From the NCBI RefSeq assembly GCF_031323975.1, contig NZ_JAVIWS010000001.1, forward strand, positions 434,001-498,000: 64,000 nucleotides of DNA. Direction: 5' to 3'. A program made the translations under genes and the position numbers. The notes under the pieces are model-generated. The model did not search any database. It had not been told where the DNA came from and saw only the letters and a program-made list of their open reading frames with translations. Positions within the stretch are counted from its first letter, which is position 1; each line of letters starts with the position of its first letter. Positions 1 to 9,573 of this stretch are shown piece after piece. Source of the stretch: Escherichia ruysiae (GTDB taxonomy: Bacteria > Pseudomonadota > Gammaproteobacteria > Enterobacterales > Enterobacteriaceae).

Positions 1-155
1 ATCAATTCTTCAGGGTTGGTTCCTTTTTCGCCTTCAAAACGCGTGTTAAACCCATACGGCTGTTGGTTCAGCACGCCGCTCTCGGTGGATACTGTTCCCT
101 TCCCGCGTTTGATATCGCCTTCCCAGTGTGCCTGACCTTTCTTATGGATTGTCAT
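1..155 (-). CDS. osmC: OsmC, osmotically inducible peroxiredoxin (N-terminal part only)
   Basis: The first 51 codons and part of the next are present; the gene runs off the left edge. The start [18 protein letters not shown] and the following residues match E. coli OsmC as I know it. OsmC is a thiol-dependent hydroperoxide reductase that detoxifies organic peroxides in the cytoplasm during osmotic stress and stationary phase. The catalytic cysteines lie in the missing part. The ATG is preceded by a good ribosome site (GGAGAG). The upstream DNA carries a good RcsB-box match, which fits the known control of osmC by the Rcs phosphorelay. Confidence 0.95.
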   Translation of the reverse strand, partial: MTIHKKGQAHWEGDIKRGKGTVSTESGVLNQQPYGFNTRFEGEKGTNPEEL

Positions 156-499
156 TGTTGCTCTCCTGTGGGCTTAAAAAGGAAATTATAGACTACGTGA
201 GAAACAGCACGAGGATAAGCAGGATATTCCGAATAAAATCCGGCGAAAATATTACCTCCGAACTTAAATAAAATTACCACAACAGAAGGCGGGGAATATA
301 TGGTTTAAAAGATATTGCAGCAATATCAAGCAACGAATGCCAATAACAATAGTCATGAATATCATGCAGTTAAAATATAAAACACATCAACCAGGACTAA
401 TCTTAACAACGAAGCGGCAAATATTTGCCATGCTGAATGTGCTTTATAAATCTGCGATCCGTAGCAGACACCATAAATACACAGACACGGAGAATCACT
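156..499. other. osmC-bdm divergent intergenic region
   Basis: This 344-base AT-rich stretch lies between the divergent osmC and bdm start codons and must hold both promoters. Apart from the RcsB-box candidate listed separately I see no gene. A 71-codon frame that overlaps the bdm start region in another frame lacks a convincing ribosome site and is not called. Confidence 0.6.
219..232 (-). promoter_or_regulatory. Candidate RcsB box upstream of osmC
   Basis: Read on the minus strand, the 14-mer TCGGAATATCCTGC fits every position of the RcsB consensus I recall (KMRGAWTMWYCTGS). It lies about 65 bases upstream of the osmC start codon, the expected place for an activator. Known biology: osmC and the neighbouring bdm are both Rcs targets. 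The match is seen in the sequence; binding is inferred. Confidence 0.55.
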
Positions 500-715
500 A
501 TGTTTACTTATTATCAGGCAGAAAATTCAACAGCAGAACCCGCTCTGGTTAATGCCATTGAGCAAGGCCTTCGGGCAGAGCACGGTGTTGTCACTGAAGA
601 TGACATTCTCATGGAGCTGACCAAATGGGTGGAAGCTTCTGATAACGACATCCTCAGTGATATCTACCAGCAAACGATCAATTATGTGGTCAGTGGCCAG
701 CACCCTATGCTTTAA
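500..715 (+). CDS. bdm: Bdm, biofilm-dependent modulation protein
   Basis: The 71-residue product (MFTYYQAENSTAEPALVNAI...) matches the small cytoplasmic protein Bdm in length and sequence. Bdm is a stress- and osmolarity-responsive protein linked to flagellar gene expression and biofilm state; its mRNA is a known RNase III target. I chose the ATG at 500 rather than the upstream in-frame ATG at 437, because AGAATCACT with a short spacer precedes it and the family length is 71. It lies upstream of sra in the same direction, about 100 bases apart. No signal peptide or membrane segment is seen. Confidence 0.93.
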   Translation: MFTYYQAENSTAEPALVNAIEQGLRAEHGVVTEDDILMELTKWVEASDNDILSDIYQQTINYVVSGQHPML

Positions 716-816
716 GCTGCTATGCTTGATCGGCAACCTAATTTAGGGGTTTAGCACGTGTTTCTTCGCTACGGCGATGTTGTCCTTAAAACTAGCAACA
801 GGATTGAGGAGTACAA

Positions 817-954
817 ATGAAATCGAACCGTCAGGCACGTCATATTCTTGGACTGGATCATAAAATTTCTAACCAGCGCAAAATAGTTACCGAAGGTGAC
901 AAATCCAGCGTGGTAAATAACCCAACCGGCAGAAAATGCCCCGCTGAAAAGTAA
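817..954 (+). CDS. sra: Sra, stationary-phase-induced ribosome-associated protein (S22)
   Basis: A 45-residue, strongly basic peptide ([20 protein letters not shown]...) matches Sra, formerly RpsV. It binds the 30S subunit in stationary phase and is not essential. The frame is easily missed because it is short. It has a clear ribosome site (TTGAGGAG, about 6 bases before the ATG) and is followed 30 bases later by a strong terminator, so it ends a transcription unit. The sequence has CPAEK near the C-terminus where I recall RPAEK in K-12, a minor difference. Confidence 0.94.
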   Translation: MKSNRQARHILGLDHKISNQRKIVTEGDKSSVVNNPTGRKCPAEK

Positions 955-983
955 TCCTTAACAATCAGTCCTCAATGACGATT

Positions 984-1020
984 AAACACCATTGCCTGCG
1001 CAATGGTGTTTTTGTTTTTA
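984..1020 (+). terminator. Intrinsic terminator after sra
   Basis: AACACCATTG pairs with CAATGGTGTT around a short CCTGCG loop, followed by a T-rich run (TTTTTGTTTTTA). The strong stem plus U-tract 30 bases after sra makes this a confident Rho-independent terminator. Confidence 0.9.
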
Positions 1021-1110
1021 TCTGCTTTATACTTGGGGGCGACGCCCTGGCGGTAAAGCAAAGACGATAAAAGCACCCCAGGGATGGATATTCAAAAAAG
1101 AGTGAGTGAC

Positions 1111-2808
1111 ATGGAACCAAAAACAAAAAAACAGCGTTCGCTTTATATTCCTTACGCTGGCCCTGTACTGCTGGAATTTCCGTTGTTGAATAAAGGCAGC
1201 GCCTTCAGCATGGAAGAACGCCGTAACTTCAACCTGCTGGGGTTACTGCCGGAGGTGGTCGAAACCATCGAAGAACAAGCGGAACGAGCATGGATCCAGT
1301 ATCAGGGATTCAAAACCGAAATCGACAAACACATCTACCTGCGTAACATCCAGGACACTAACGAAACCCTCTTCTACCGTCTGGTAAACAATCATCTTGA
1401 TGAGATGATGCCTGTTATTTATACCCCAACCGTCGGCGCAGCCTGTGAGCGTTTTTCTGAGATCTACCGCCGTTCACGCGGCGTGTTTATCTCTTACCAG
1501 AACCGGCACAATATGGACGATATTCTGCAAAACGTGCCGAACCATAATATTAAAGTGATTGTGGTGACGGATGGCGAACGTATCCTGGGTCTTGGTGACC
1601 AGGGCATCGGCGGGATGGGTATTCCGATCGGTAAACTGTCGCTCTATACCGCCTGTGGCGGCATCAGCCCGGCGTATACCCTTCCGGTGGTGCTAGACGT
1701 CGGCACCAACAACCAGCAACTGCTTAACGACCCGTTGTATATGGGCTGGCGTAATCCGCGCATCACTGACGATGAATACTATGAATTCGTTGACGAATTT
1801 ATCCAGGCAGTGAAGCAACGCTGGCCGAACGTGTTGCTGCAGTTTGAAGACTTTGCACAAAAAAATGCGATGCCGTTGCTTAACCGCTATCGCCATGAAA
1901 TTTGTTCTTTTAACGATGACATTCAGGGCACCGCAGCGGTAACGGTCGGCACACTGATCGCAGCCAGCCGCGCAGCAGGTGGTCAGTTAAGCGAGAAAAA
2001 GATTGTCTTCCTCGGCGCCGGTTCAGCGGGATGCGGCATTGCCGAAATGATTATCGCCCAGACCCAGCGCGAAGGATTAAGCGAAGAAGCGGCGCGACAG
2101 AAAGTGTTTATGGTCGATCGCTTTGGTCTGCTCACCGACAAGATGCCAAACCTACTGCCTTTCCAGACCAAACTGGTGCAGAAACGCGAAAATCTTAGTG
2201 ACTGGGATACCGACAGCGATGTGCTGTCACTGCTGGATGTGGTGCGCAATGTAAAACCAGATATTCTGATTGGCGTCTCAGGACAGACCGGGCTGTTTAC
2301 GGAAGAGATCATCCGTGAGATGCATAAACACTGTCCGCGTCCGATCGTGATGCCGCTGTCTAACCCGACGTCACGCGTGGAAGCCACACCGCAGGACATT
2401 ATCGCCTGGACCGAAGGTAACGCGCTGGTCGCCACCGGTAGCCCGTTTAATCCAGTGGTATGGAAAGATAAAATCTACCCTATCGCCCAGTGCAACAACG
2501 CCTTTATTTTCCCTGGCATCGGGCTGGGCGTTATTGCTTCCGGCGCGTCACGTATCACCGATGAGATGTTAATGTCGGCAAGTGAAACGCTTGCTCAGTA
2601 TTCGCCGCTGGTGCTGAACGGCGAAGGTCTGGTACTGCCGGAACTGAAAGATATTCAGAAAGTCTCCCGCGCAATTGCGTTTGCGGTTGGCAAAATGGCG
2701 CAGCAGCAAGGCGTGGCGGTGAAAACGTCTGCCGAAGCTTTGCAACAAGCCATTGACGATAATTTCTGGCAAGCCGAATACCGCGACTACCGCCGTACCT
2801 CCATCTAA
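1111..2808 (+). CDS. maeA: NAD-dependent malic enzyme
   Basis: This 565-residue enzyme decarboxylates L-malate to pyruvate with reduction of NAD+, feeding gluconeogenic and C4-dicarboxylate metabolism in the cytoplasm. The N-terminal malic domain holds the [14 protein letters not shown] signature near residue 105; the Rossmann part holds [14 protein letters not shown] near residue 310. The start was set at [11 protein letters not shown], the length known for MaeA; an in-frame ATG at 1084 adds only nine residues. It sits alone between the sra terminator and adhP with a short hairpin after it. The whole frame is intact with no unusual features. Confidence 0.97.
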   Translation: MEPKTKKQRSLYIPYAGPVLLEFPLLNKGSAFSMEERRNFNLLGLLPEVVETIEEQAERAWIQYQGFKTEIDKHIYLRNIQDTNETLFYRLVNNHLDEMMPVIYTPTVGAACERFSEIYRRSRGVFISYQNRHNMDDILQNVPNHNIKVIVVTDGERILGLGDQGIGGMGIPIGKLSLYTACGGISPAYTLPVVLDVGTNNQQLLNDPLYMGWRNPRITDDEYYEFVDEFIQAVKQRWPNVLLQFEDFAQKNAMPLLNRYRHEICSFNDDIQGTAAVTVGTLIAASRAAGGQLSEKKIVFLGAGSAGCGIAEMIIAQTQREGLSEEAARQKVFMVDRFGLLTDKMPNLLPFQTKLVQKRENLSDWDTDSDVLSLLDVVRNVKPDILIGVSGQTGLFTEEIIREMHKHCPRPIVMPLSNPTSRVEATPQDIIAWTEGNALVATGSPFNPVVWKDKIYPIAQCNNAFIFPGIGLGVIASGASRITDEMLMSASETLAQYSPLVLNGEGLVLPELKDIQKVSRAIAFAVGKMAQQQGVAVKTSAEALQQAIDDNFWQAEYRDYRRTSI

Positions 2809-2814
2809 GCCTGC

Positions 2815-2838
2815 GCCCGGTAGTGAAGGCTACCGGGC
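2815..2838 (+). terminator. Hairpin after maeA
   Basis: GCCCGGTAG and CTACCGGGC form a perfect 9-bp stem with a 6-base loop just after the maeA stop. The U-tract is weak (AATTTCCC), so it may act as a partial terminator or as a 3'-end stabilising hairpin. Confidence 0.6.
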
Positions 2839-2941
2839 AATTTCCCTCTCCCTTTTTCAGATCTCATCCATACTGGGTAGTGGCGAATAAATCTCATTTG
2901 CCTCACCTGCTATGCAGAACATCATCCGAAAAGGAGGAACT

Positions 2942-3952
2942 ATGAAGGCTGCAGTTGTTACGAAGGATCATCATGTTGACGTTACGGATAAAACACTGCG
3001 CTCACTGAAACATGGCGAAGCCCTGCTGAAAATGGAGTGTTGTGGTGTATGTCATACCGATCTTCATGTTAAGAATGGCGATTTTGGTGACAAAACCGGC
3101 GTAATTCTGGGCCATGAAGGCATCGGTGTGGTAGCAGAAGTTGGCCCAGGTGTCACCTCATTAAAACCAGGCGATCGTGCCAGCGTGGCGTGGTTTTACG
3201 AAGGATGCGGTCATTGCGAATACTGTAACAGTGGTAACGAAACGCTCTGCCGTTCAGTTAAAAATGCCGGATACAGCGTTGATGGCGGGATGGCGGAAGA
3301 GTGCATCGTGGTCGCCGATTACGCGGTAAAAGTGCCAGATGGTCTGGACTCGGCGGCGGCCAGCAGCATTACCTGTGCGGGGGTCACCACCTACAAAGCG
3401 GTTAAACTGTCAAAAATTCGTCCCGGTCAGTGGATTGCTATCTACGGTCTTGGCGGTCTGGGTAACCTCGCCCTGCAATACGCGAAGAATGTCTTTAACG
3501 CCAAAGTGATCGCCATTGATGTCAATGATGAGCAGTTAAAACTGGCGACTGAAATGGGGGCAGATTTAGCGATTAACTCACGCACCGAAGACGCCGCCAA
3601 AATTGTGCAGGAGAAAACCGGTGGCGCTCACGCTGCGGTGGTAACAGCAGTAGCTAAAGCTGCGTTTAACTCGGCAGTTGATGCTGTCCGTGCAGGCGGT
3701 CGTGTTGTGGCTGTCGGTCTGCCGCCGGAGTCTATGAGCCTGGATATCCCACGTCTTGTGCTGGATGGTATTGAAGTGGTCGGTTCGCTGGTCGGCACGC
3801 GCCAGGATTTAACTGAAGCCTTCCAGTTTGCCGCCGAAGGCAAAGTGGTGCCGAAAGTCGCCCTGCGTCCGTTAGCGGACATCAACACCATCTTTACCGA
3901 GATGGAAGAAGGCAAAATCCGTGGCCGTATGGTGATTGATTTCCGCCGCTAA
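2942..3952 (+). CDS. adhP: Alcohol dehydrogenase, propanol-preferring, zinc type
   Basis: The 336-residue product is a medium-chain zinc alcohol dehydrogenase that oxidises short primary alcohols such as ethanol and propanol with NAD+. The catalytic zinc site is seen in CGVCHTDLH (about residue 34) and GHE; the structural zinc site is the cluster [16 protein letters not shown]. The nucleotide fold is [14 protein letters not shown]. The start at 2942 has an excellent ribosome site (AAGGAGG, about 6 bases upstream). It stands between maeA and a toxin-antitoxin pair, with a strong terminator after it. It is intact and matches K-12 AdhP throughout. Confidence 0.97.
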   Translation: MKAAVVTKDHHVDVTDKTLRSLKHGEALLKMECCGVCHTDLHVKNGDFGDKTGVILGHEGIGVVAEVGPGVTSLKPGDRASVAWFYEGCGHCEYCNSGNETLCRSVKNAGYSVDGGMAEECIVVADYAVKVPDGLDSAAASSITCAGVTTYKAVKLSKIRPGQWIAIYGLGGLGNLALQYAKNVFNAKVIAIDVNDEQLKLATEMGADLAINSRTEDAAKIVQEKTGGAHAAVVTAVAKAAFNSAVDAVRAGGRVVAVGLPPESMSLDIPRLVLDGIEVVGSLVGTRQDLTEAFQFAAEGKVVPKVALRPLADINTIFTEMEEGKIRGRMVIDFRR

Positions 3953-3961
3953 GAGACCATT

Positions 3962-3997
3962 GCTGCGACTGCCAGTCCTGGTGTCGCAGCCTGTTTT
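3962..3997 (+). terminator. Intrinsic terminator after adhP
   Basis: GCTGCGAC and GTCGCAGC form an 8-bp stem followed by CTGTTTT. It lies 10 bases after the adhP stop and separates adhP from the toxin-antitoxin genes. Confidence 0.8.
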
Positions 3998-4138
3998 GCG
4001 AGACGCTTTCCGCTATTTAACTCTTCTTCTTTTCCTCCCTCATCTTTCCCCTCACAATTCGCGAAAACGTAGCGAAATTTGTTGCGCTGCACGGAACAAT
4101 AGTGATAGTGTTCCTTTCGAAGGAACAAGGATGAAGAG

Positions 4139-4417
4139 ATGATAATGAATTTCAGACACAAGGGATTGCGTGACTTGTTTCTTCTTGGCAAAACCTCCGG
4201 CGTTATACCGACGCAAGTCAAAAGATTACGCCACCGACTCGCTGTAATTGATGCAGCAAGCTGTCTTGCTGATATCGATATGCCAGGTTACCGACTACAC
4301 CCGTTAAGCGGCGATCGCGATGGAATTTGGGCAATCTCTGTCTCGGGCAACTGGCGGATAACGTTTGAGTTCGTCAATGGCGATGCATACATACTGGATT
4401 ACGAGGACTATCACTGA
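4139..4417 (+). CDS. HigB/RelE-family mRNA interferase toxin
   Basis: A 92-residue basic protein with the pattern of HigB toxins: [19 protein letters not shown], then [30 protein letters not shown], ending in LDYEDYH. HigB proteins cleave mRNA on translating ribosomes. The stop codon overlaps by one base the start of the HigA-type gene yddM, the usual toxin-first layout of higBA operons. The ATG at 4139 is taken; ATG 4145 is also possible. About 145 bases separate it from the adhP terminator. The pair looks complete. Family assignment is firm; activity is inferred. Confidence 0.85.
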
Positions 4418-4701
4418 TGAAAATGGCCAATCATCCCCGTCCGGGGGACATCATTCAGGAATCACTGGACGAGCTGAACGTCAGCCTGCGCGAATTTGCC
4501 AGAGCAATGGAAATTGCGCCCTCAACGGCAAGCCGATTGCTGACCGGAAAAGCGGCTTTGACGCCAGAAATGGCGATTAAACTTTCCGTGGTGATCGGCA
4601 GTTCGCCGCAAATGTGGTTGAATCTGCAAAACGCGTGGAGTCTGGCAGAGGCTGAAAAAACGGTGGATGTGTCGCGACTACGCCGTCTGGTTACGCAATA
4701 A
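4417..4701 (+). CDS. yddM: HigA-family antitoxin / XRE regulator YddM
   Basis: The 94-residue product carries an XRE helix-turn-helix ([21 protein letters not shown], about residues 22-42) followed by the HigA signature [25 protein letters not shown] in two adjoining parts. HigA proteins bind and neutralise HigB and repress their own operon. The gene overlaps the toxin stop by one base and is followed by a bidirectional terminator shared with the convergent fdnI. An internal Met at 4423 (MANHPRPGD) is an alternative start. The intact toxin frame upstream supports a working antitoxin role rather than a stand-alone regulator. Confidence 0.88.
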
Positions 4702-4702
4702 A

Positions 4703-4730
4703 AAAATGGCGCCTTTTACAGCGCCATTTT
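4703..4730. terminator. Bidirectional terminator between yddM and fdnI
   Basis: AAAATGGCGC and GCGCCATTTT form a perfect 10-bp stem with an 8-base loop. The A/T ends give U-tracts in both directions, so it can end both the higBA-type operon (+) and fdnGHI (-). Confidence 0.85.
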
Positions 4731-4751
4731 CAGCTTAAAGTTCAAAAGAGA

Positions 4752-5405
4752 TTATATCCCTTCTTCACTCTCTTTTTTTGCTTCTGCCTTCTCGATTTCA
4801 CGATACCAGCGCGGGTGGTGTTTCTTCGCCCAGCGACGGCTCACCTTCCCTTCGATCATCCCTTTAATCGACCCTTTCACCCAGAATGCCATATACATAT
4901 GGATCAGGATGGCGTGGATCAGGATGATACCGGCAGCCGCGTGGATCAGCAGGCTGTAGCGAACAACCTGCATCGGGAAGTACTGCGCAAAGTACGGACG
5001 CCAGATAATCACCCCGGTCACCAGCAGCACGAAAATCATGCTCATGATCGACCAGAACATCATCTTTTGCCCGGCGTTGTACTTACCAACATCCGCCACT
5101 TTGTGCTCATTGCCTTTTAATACTTCGACAATGTTCAACAGCCACGGAATATCTTTCTTATCCGGGATGTTGTGATGCACAAAACGCACAAACATAAACA
5201 TCAGCGCGACGAAAATCGCAATGCCGAAGAACGGGTGCAAAATGCGTCCCATCTGCGGCGTACCGAAGGTTTGCGTCAGCCATTGCAGCGTCGGGAAGAA
5301 GAACGAAATCCCGGACAGCGCCACCAGGAAGAAGCAAATCACCACGGTCCAGTGACAGGCGCGATCAATAAATTTGGTGCGCACAATCATTTTCGACTTA
5401 CTCAT
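4752..5405 (-). CDS. fdnI: Formate dehydrogenase-N gamma subunit, cytochrome b556
   Basis: The 217-residue membrane subunit carries two b hemes and the menaquinone site of formate dehydrogenase-N. Four hydrophobic helices are visible (for example [19 protein letters not shown] and [20 protein letters not shown]), with histidines at helix ends suited to heme ligation. The chosen start [12 protein letters not shown] gives the known length and overlaps the end of fdnH by 8 bases, showing tight translational coupling; the in-frame ATG at 5447 lies well inside fdnH and was rejected. It is the last gene of fdnGHI and reads into a bidirectional terminator. Confidence 0.97.
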
Positions 5406-6282
5406 GATGATCCTCCTCGTCATCGTCCACTTCCTTATTCGGGCCAATACCGATGTAGTGGAAAATCAACCCGGCAAAAGTGGCAATAAAGCCAGCCGCT
5501 GCCAGCGGTTTCAACGCGCCTTTCCACAGGCTTACCGAGGTATCGATCTTCGGATCTTTCGGCAGACCATGATACAGCTCCGGCTGATCGGCGTGATGCA
5601 GCACGTACATAACGTGCGTACCACCGACCCCTTCCGGGTTGTAGACGCCAGCATGTTCGTAACCACGCGCTTTCAGTTTTGCCACGCGCTGTTCCGCCAG
5701 CTCCAGCATCTCCTTCTTGGTGCCGAAGTGGATAGCCCCGGTCGGACAGGTTTTCACACAAGCCGGTTCCTGGCCGACGCTGACGCGATCGACGCAGAGC
5801 GTGCATTTATATACCCGGTTATCCTCTTTGTTGAGGCGCGGAATATTAAACGGACACCCGGCAATGCAGTAACCACAGCCGATGCAGTTTTCCGACTGGA
5901 AATCGACAATCCCGTTAGCGTACTGAATGATTGCACCAGCAGACGGGCACGCCTTCAGGCAGCCCGGATCTTCACAGTGCATACAGCCATCTTTACGGAT
6001 CAGCCACTCCAGCTTGCCGTTCTGTTCGGTTTCGCTAAAGCGCATCACCGTCCAGGACTTGGCGCTCAGATCGGCGGGGTTATCATAAACCCCGACGCAG
6101 TGCCCCACTTCATCACGGATGTCGTTCCACTCCGAACACGCCACCTGACAGGCTTTACAGCCGATACAGGTGGAAACGTCGATAAGTTTCGCGACTTCTG
6201 CTTTGTAATCACGCACCTGAGAAGGCGGCGTGATGGAGTTAGTTGCGGACCTTTTGATAATGTCCTGCGTTTCCATAGCCAT
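5398..6282 (-). CDS. fdnH: Formate dehydrogenase-N beta subunit, four [4Fe-4S] clusters
   Basis: The 294-residue ferredoxin-like subunit passes electrons from FdnG to the cytochrome FdnI. Four cysteine groups are visible in order: [35 protein letters not shown] and [16 protein letters not shown] with KTC. A single transmembrane helix near residues 255-275 ([20 protein letters not shown]) anchors it on the periplasmic face. It lacks a signal peptide, in keeping with export together with FdnG by the Tat route. Twelve bases separate it from fdnG upstream and it overlaps fdnI downstream. Confidence 0.97.
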   Translation of the reverse strand: MAMETQDIIKRSATNSITPPSQVRDYKAEVAKLIDVSTCIGCKACQVACSEWNDIRDEVGHCVGVYDNPADLSAKSWTVMRFSETEQNGKLEWLIRKDGCMHCEDPGCLKACPSAGAIIQYANGIVDFQSENCIGCGYCIAGCPFNIPRLNKEDNRVYKCTLCVDRVSVGQEPACVKTCPTGAIHFGTKKEMLELAEQRVAKLKARGYEHAGVYNPEGVGGTHVMYVLHHADQPELYHGLPKDPKIDTSVSLWKGALKPLAAAGFIATFAGLIFHYIGIGPNKEVDDDEEDHHE

Positions 6283-6294
6283 CTGTTCGCCCCC

Positions 6295-9200
6295 TTACGC
6301 CTTCTCGATGTTTACTAAGAACGCTTTATATTCCGGCGTTTGCGAGTTTGCATCACCGACATTTGGCGTCAGAGTGTTAGCGATATAACCTTTACGCGCG
6401 ACACCCTCAAAGCCCCAGTGGATTGGAATACCCACCGTTTCAACCTGCTGACCGTTTACATTCAGCGGTTTCAGACGGCGCGTTACCACAGCCACCGCGC
6501 GGATAAAGCCACGCTTGCTGGAGACAGTGACACGGTCACCATTGGCAATGCCTTTCGCCGCCGCCAGCGTTTCGCTAATCTCCACAAACTGTTCCGGCTG
6601 GGCGATTGCGTTGAGCAATGCGTGCTTGGTCCAGGTGTGGAAGTGCTCGGTCAGACGATAGGTCGTACCCACATACGGGAACTGCTCTTTTTTACCCATC
6701 CGCAGCGCGTCTTGTTCATACAGACGAACGACCGGGTTAGAAACCACGTTCGGATGCAGCGGGTTAGTTCCCAGCGGCGTTTCAATTGGCTCGTAGTGTT
6801 CCGGGAACGGACCTTCCGCCATTTTGTTAATGGCAAACAGGCGTCCCATCCCTTCCGGCTGCATGATAAACGGCCCGGTTGGCGTACCCGGCGCGGCATT
6901 GCCGAAGTCAGGAATATCGTTACCCGTCCACTTGCTGCCGTTCCACTGGATCAGCATTCGTTTCGGATCCCACGGTTTACCGTTGATATCCGCTGAAGCA
7001 CGGTTGTACAGCACGCGACGGTTGAGCGGCCACGCCCAGGCCCATCCCAGCGTATTCCCCAGACCGGACGGGTCGGAGTTATCACGGTTGGCCATCTGGT
7101 TGCCCTGCTCTGTCCAGCTACCGGTATAGATCCAGCAAGAAGATGCAGTCGTACCGTCATCACGCAGATGCGCAAAGCTACTCAGCAACTGACCTTTCTT
7201 CGCAATCAGCACGCCATTGGCATCATAGAGATCTTCCAGCGCATAGCCGTTGTTCTCTTTTGCCACTTCGTCAGACTGCGGCTCGTGCGGTTGCTTGTAG
7301 TTCCAGCTCATCTTCATCAGCGGTTCTACGCCTTTACCACCTTCGGCCTGGTACAGCTCGCGCAGATGATGGTAGATACCCGCCAGAATTTCGCCGTCGT
7401 TACGCGCTTCGCCCGGCGCGTCCTGACCTTTCCAGTGCCACTGCAACCAGCGACCGGAGTTAGCGATAGAACCATCTTCTTCAGCAAAGCAGGTCGAAGG
7501 CAGACGGAATACTTCAGTCTGAATAGACGCAGGATCGACATCGTTCGACTCGCCGTGGTTCTGCCAGAAAGTAGACGTTTCAGTCACCAGCGGATCGATA
7601 ACCACCATGTACTTCAGCTTACTCAGGCAGCTAACCACTTTGTTTTTGTCCGGGAAGGACGCAACCGGGTTAAAGCCCTGGCAGAAATAACCGCTGACCT
7701 TGCCTTCGTCCATCATGTTGAAATACTTGATGACGTCGTAGGTCTGGTCCCACTTCGGCAGCCAGTCGTAGCCCCAGTTGTTCTCTTTCTGCGCGGCATC
7801 GCCGTAGAAAGATTTCATCAGGCTAACGAAGAACTTCGGATAGTTGCTCCAGTAGTTCACCTGATCCGCCAGCGTCGCTTTCGGCGTGTTCGCTTCCAGA
7901 TAAGACTGCAAATCAACCTGTTTTTCTGACGGCAGCGTCAGATAACCCGGCAGGCTGGTAGAGAGCAGACCTAAGTCGGTCAGACCCTGAATGTTGGAGT
8001 GACCACGCAGTGCGTTCACGCCGCCGCCAGCCATACCCATGTTGCCGAGCAGCAACTGGATCATCGCCATAGTACGGATGTTCTGCGCACCGACGGTGTG
8101 CTGCGTCCAGCCCAGCGCGTACAGGAAGGTGGTTGTGCGATCCGGCGCGCTGGTGGAGGCCAGCACTTCACACACTTTCAGGAAGTCGGCTTTTGGCGTA
8201 CCGCAGATGTTTTCCACGACGTCCGGCGTATAGCGGGAAACGTGCTCTTTTAGCAGGTTCCACACACAGCGCGGATGAGTCAGCGTGTCATCGCGTTTCG
8301 CATAGCCGTTTTCATCGAACTGATAGTTCCAGGACGATTTATCGTACTGGCGTTTTTCAGCGTCATAACCGCTGAACAGACCGTCTTCGAAAGCAAAATC
8401 ATCACGCACCAGCAGGCTGGCGTTGGTGTAATGCTTAACGTATTCGGCATTGATTTTGTTGTTTTCGATCAGGTAGCGCAAAACGCCAGACAGGAACGTA
8501 ATGTCCGTACCGGAACGAATAGGTGCGTAAATATCCGCCACAGAAGCGGTACGCGTAAAACGGGGATCGACAACGATCAGGGTTGCATCGTTGTTATTTT
8601 TCGCTTCCATCGCCCAGCGGAAACCGACGGGATGCGCTTCAGCAGCGTTACCGCCCATCACCATCACGACGTTAGCGTTTTTGATATCCACCCAGTGGTT
8701 GGTCATCGCACCGCGACCAAATGTTGGAGCAAGACTTGCTACCGTTGGTCCGTGTCAGACGCGCGCCTGGTTGTCTACCGCCAGCATCCCGAGGGAGCGG
8801 GCAAATTTTTGGGTCAGCATCCCGGTTTCGTTGCTGGCGCCGGAGGCACACAGCATACCGGTAGAAAGCCAACGGTTTACCGTTACGCCCTGCTCATTCT
8901 TTTCAATAAAGTTGGCGTCACGGTCAGCTTTCATCAGCTTCGCAATACGGGAGAATGCTTCTTCCCAGCTAATGCGCTGCCATTTGTCAGAACCAGGCGC
9001 ACGATATTCCGGGTAACGCAGACGGTTTTCGCTGTTGACGTAATCCAGCAAACCGGCTCCTTTCGGGCACAGCGCACCACGACTTACCGGATGATCCGGG
9101 TCACCTTCAATGTGATAAATCGCTTCTCTGGCGTTTTTCGCGCCATCACCCAGGCTATACATCAATAGCCCGCAACCTACGGAACAGTATGTGCAGGTGT

Positions 9201-9342
9201 TACGGATCTCTTTAGCGCGTAATAATTTGTAGTTTCGCGCCTGAGCCAGTGCTTGCTTCGGGGCAAAGCCCAATGCCGCTACCGTTGTTCCAGCCATACC
9301 GCCCGCGCAGATTTTAAAAAATTGTCTGCGACTGACGTCCAT
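6295..9342 (-). CDS. fdnG: Formate dehydrogenase-N alpha subunit, selenocysteine and molybdopterin enzyme
   Basis: This 1015-residue catalytic subunit oxidises formate to CO2 in the periplasm. It is one gene although an in-frame TGA at 8755-8757 splits it: that codon is selenocysteine 196, the molybdenum ligand. The flanking residues NQARV and HGPTVASLAPTFGRG read straight through. A twin-arginine signal (SRRQFFK, residues 4-10) directs Tat export. Cys50, Cys53, Cys57 and Cys92 bind the [4Fe-4S] cluster. fdnG leads fdnGHI; an FNR-like site lies about 120 bases upstream. Known regulation is anaerobic induction by FNR and nitrate induction by NarL. Confidence 0.97.
8713..8757 (-). promoter_or_regulatory. 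UGA selenocysteine codon and bacterial SECIS element of fdnG
   Basis: Directly after the UGA the fdnG message can fold into a hairpin (GCAAG pairing around a GUCUUGC segment, within GGUAGCAAGUCUUGCUCC). Bacterial SECIS hairpins sit at exactly this place and recruit SelB with Sec-tRNA. The codon position is certain; the hairpin bounds are approximate. Confidence 0.8.
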
Positions 9343-9461
9343 TGCTTTCCTCTTTTTTCAGGGGTATTACTGCGCGAGGAAACTAACAGTAAAATTCTGA
9401 ATCTTTTTGCGCGAAATCAAAAAGAACACGTGTTTGCCACAAAATAATCCGCCTGCGCAAA

Positions 9462-9475
9462 TTGACCTACCTCAA
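9462..9475. promoter_or_regulatory. Candidate FNR site in the fdnG-yddG intergenic region
   Basis: TTGACCTACCTCAA matches the FNR/CRP-type palindrome TTGAT-N4-ATCAA with one change per half-site. It lies between the divergent fdnG and yddG genes, about 120 bases before fdnG. FNR control of fdnGHI is known; assigning it to this site is inference. Confidence 0.6.
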
Positions 9476-9573
9476 TGGCGGTAGAAAAACACACCACTGC
9501 CTGACAGGCCGGTTAAAAAAATGCTATAAATTTCAGCTTAATTTTTAACGGCAAGAGAGACTAAACAACTCGC

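Noticed and set aside
5374..6318. 314-codon plus-strand open frame
   Set aside because: It is antisense to fdnH, which has four clear cysteine clusters; it is a shadow of codon bias.
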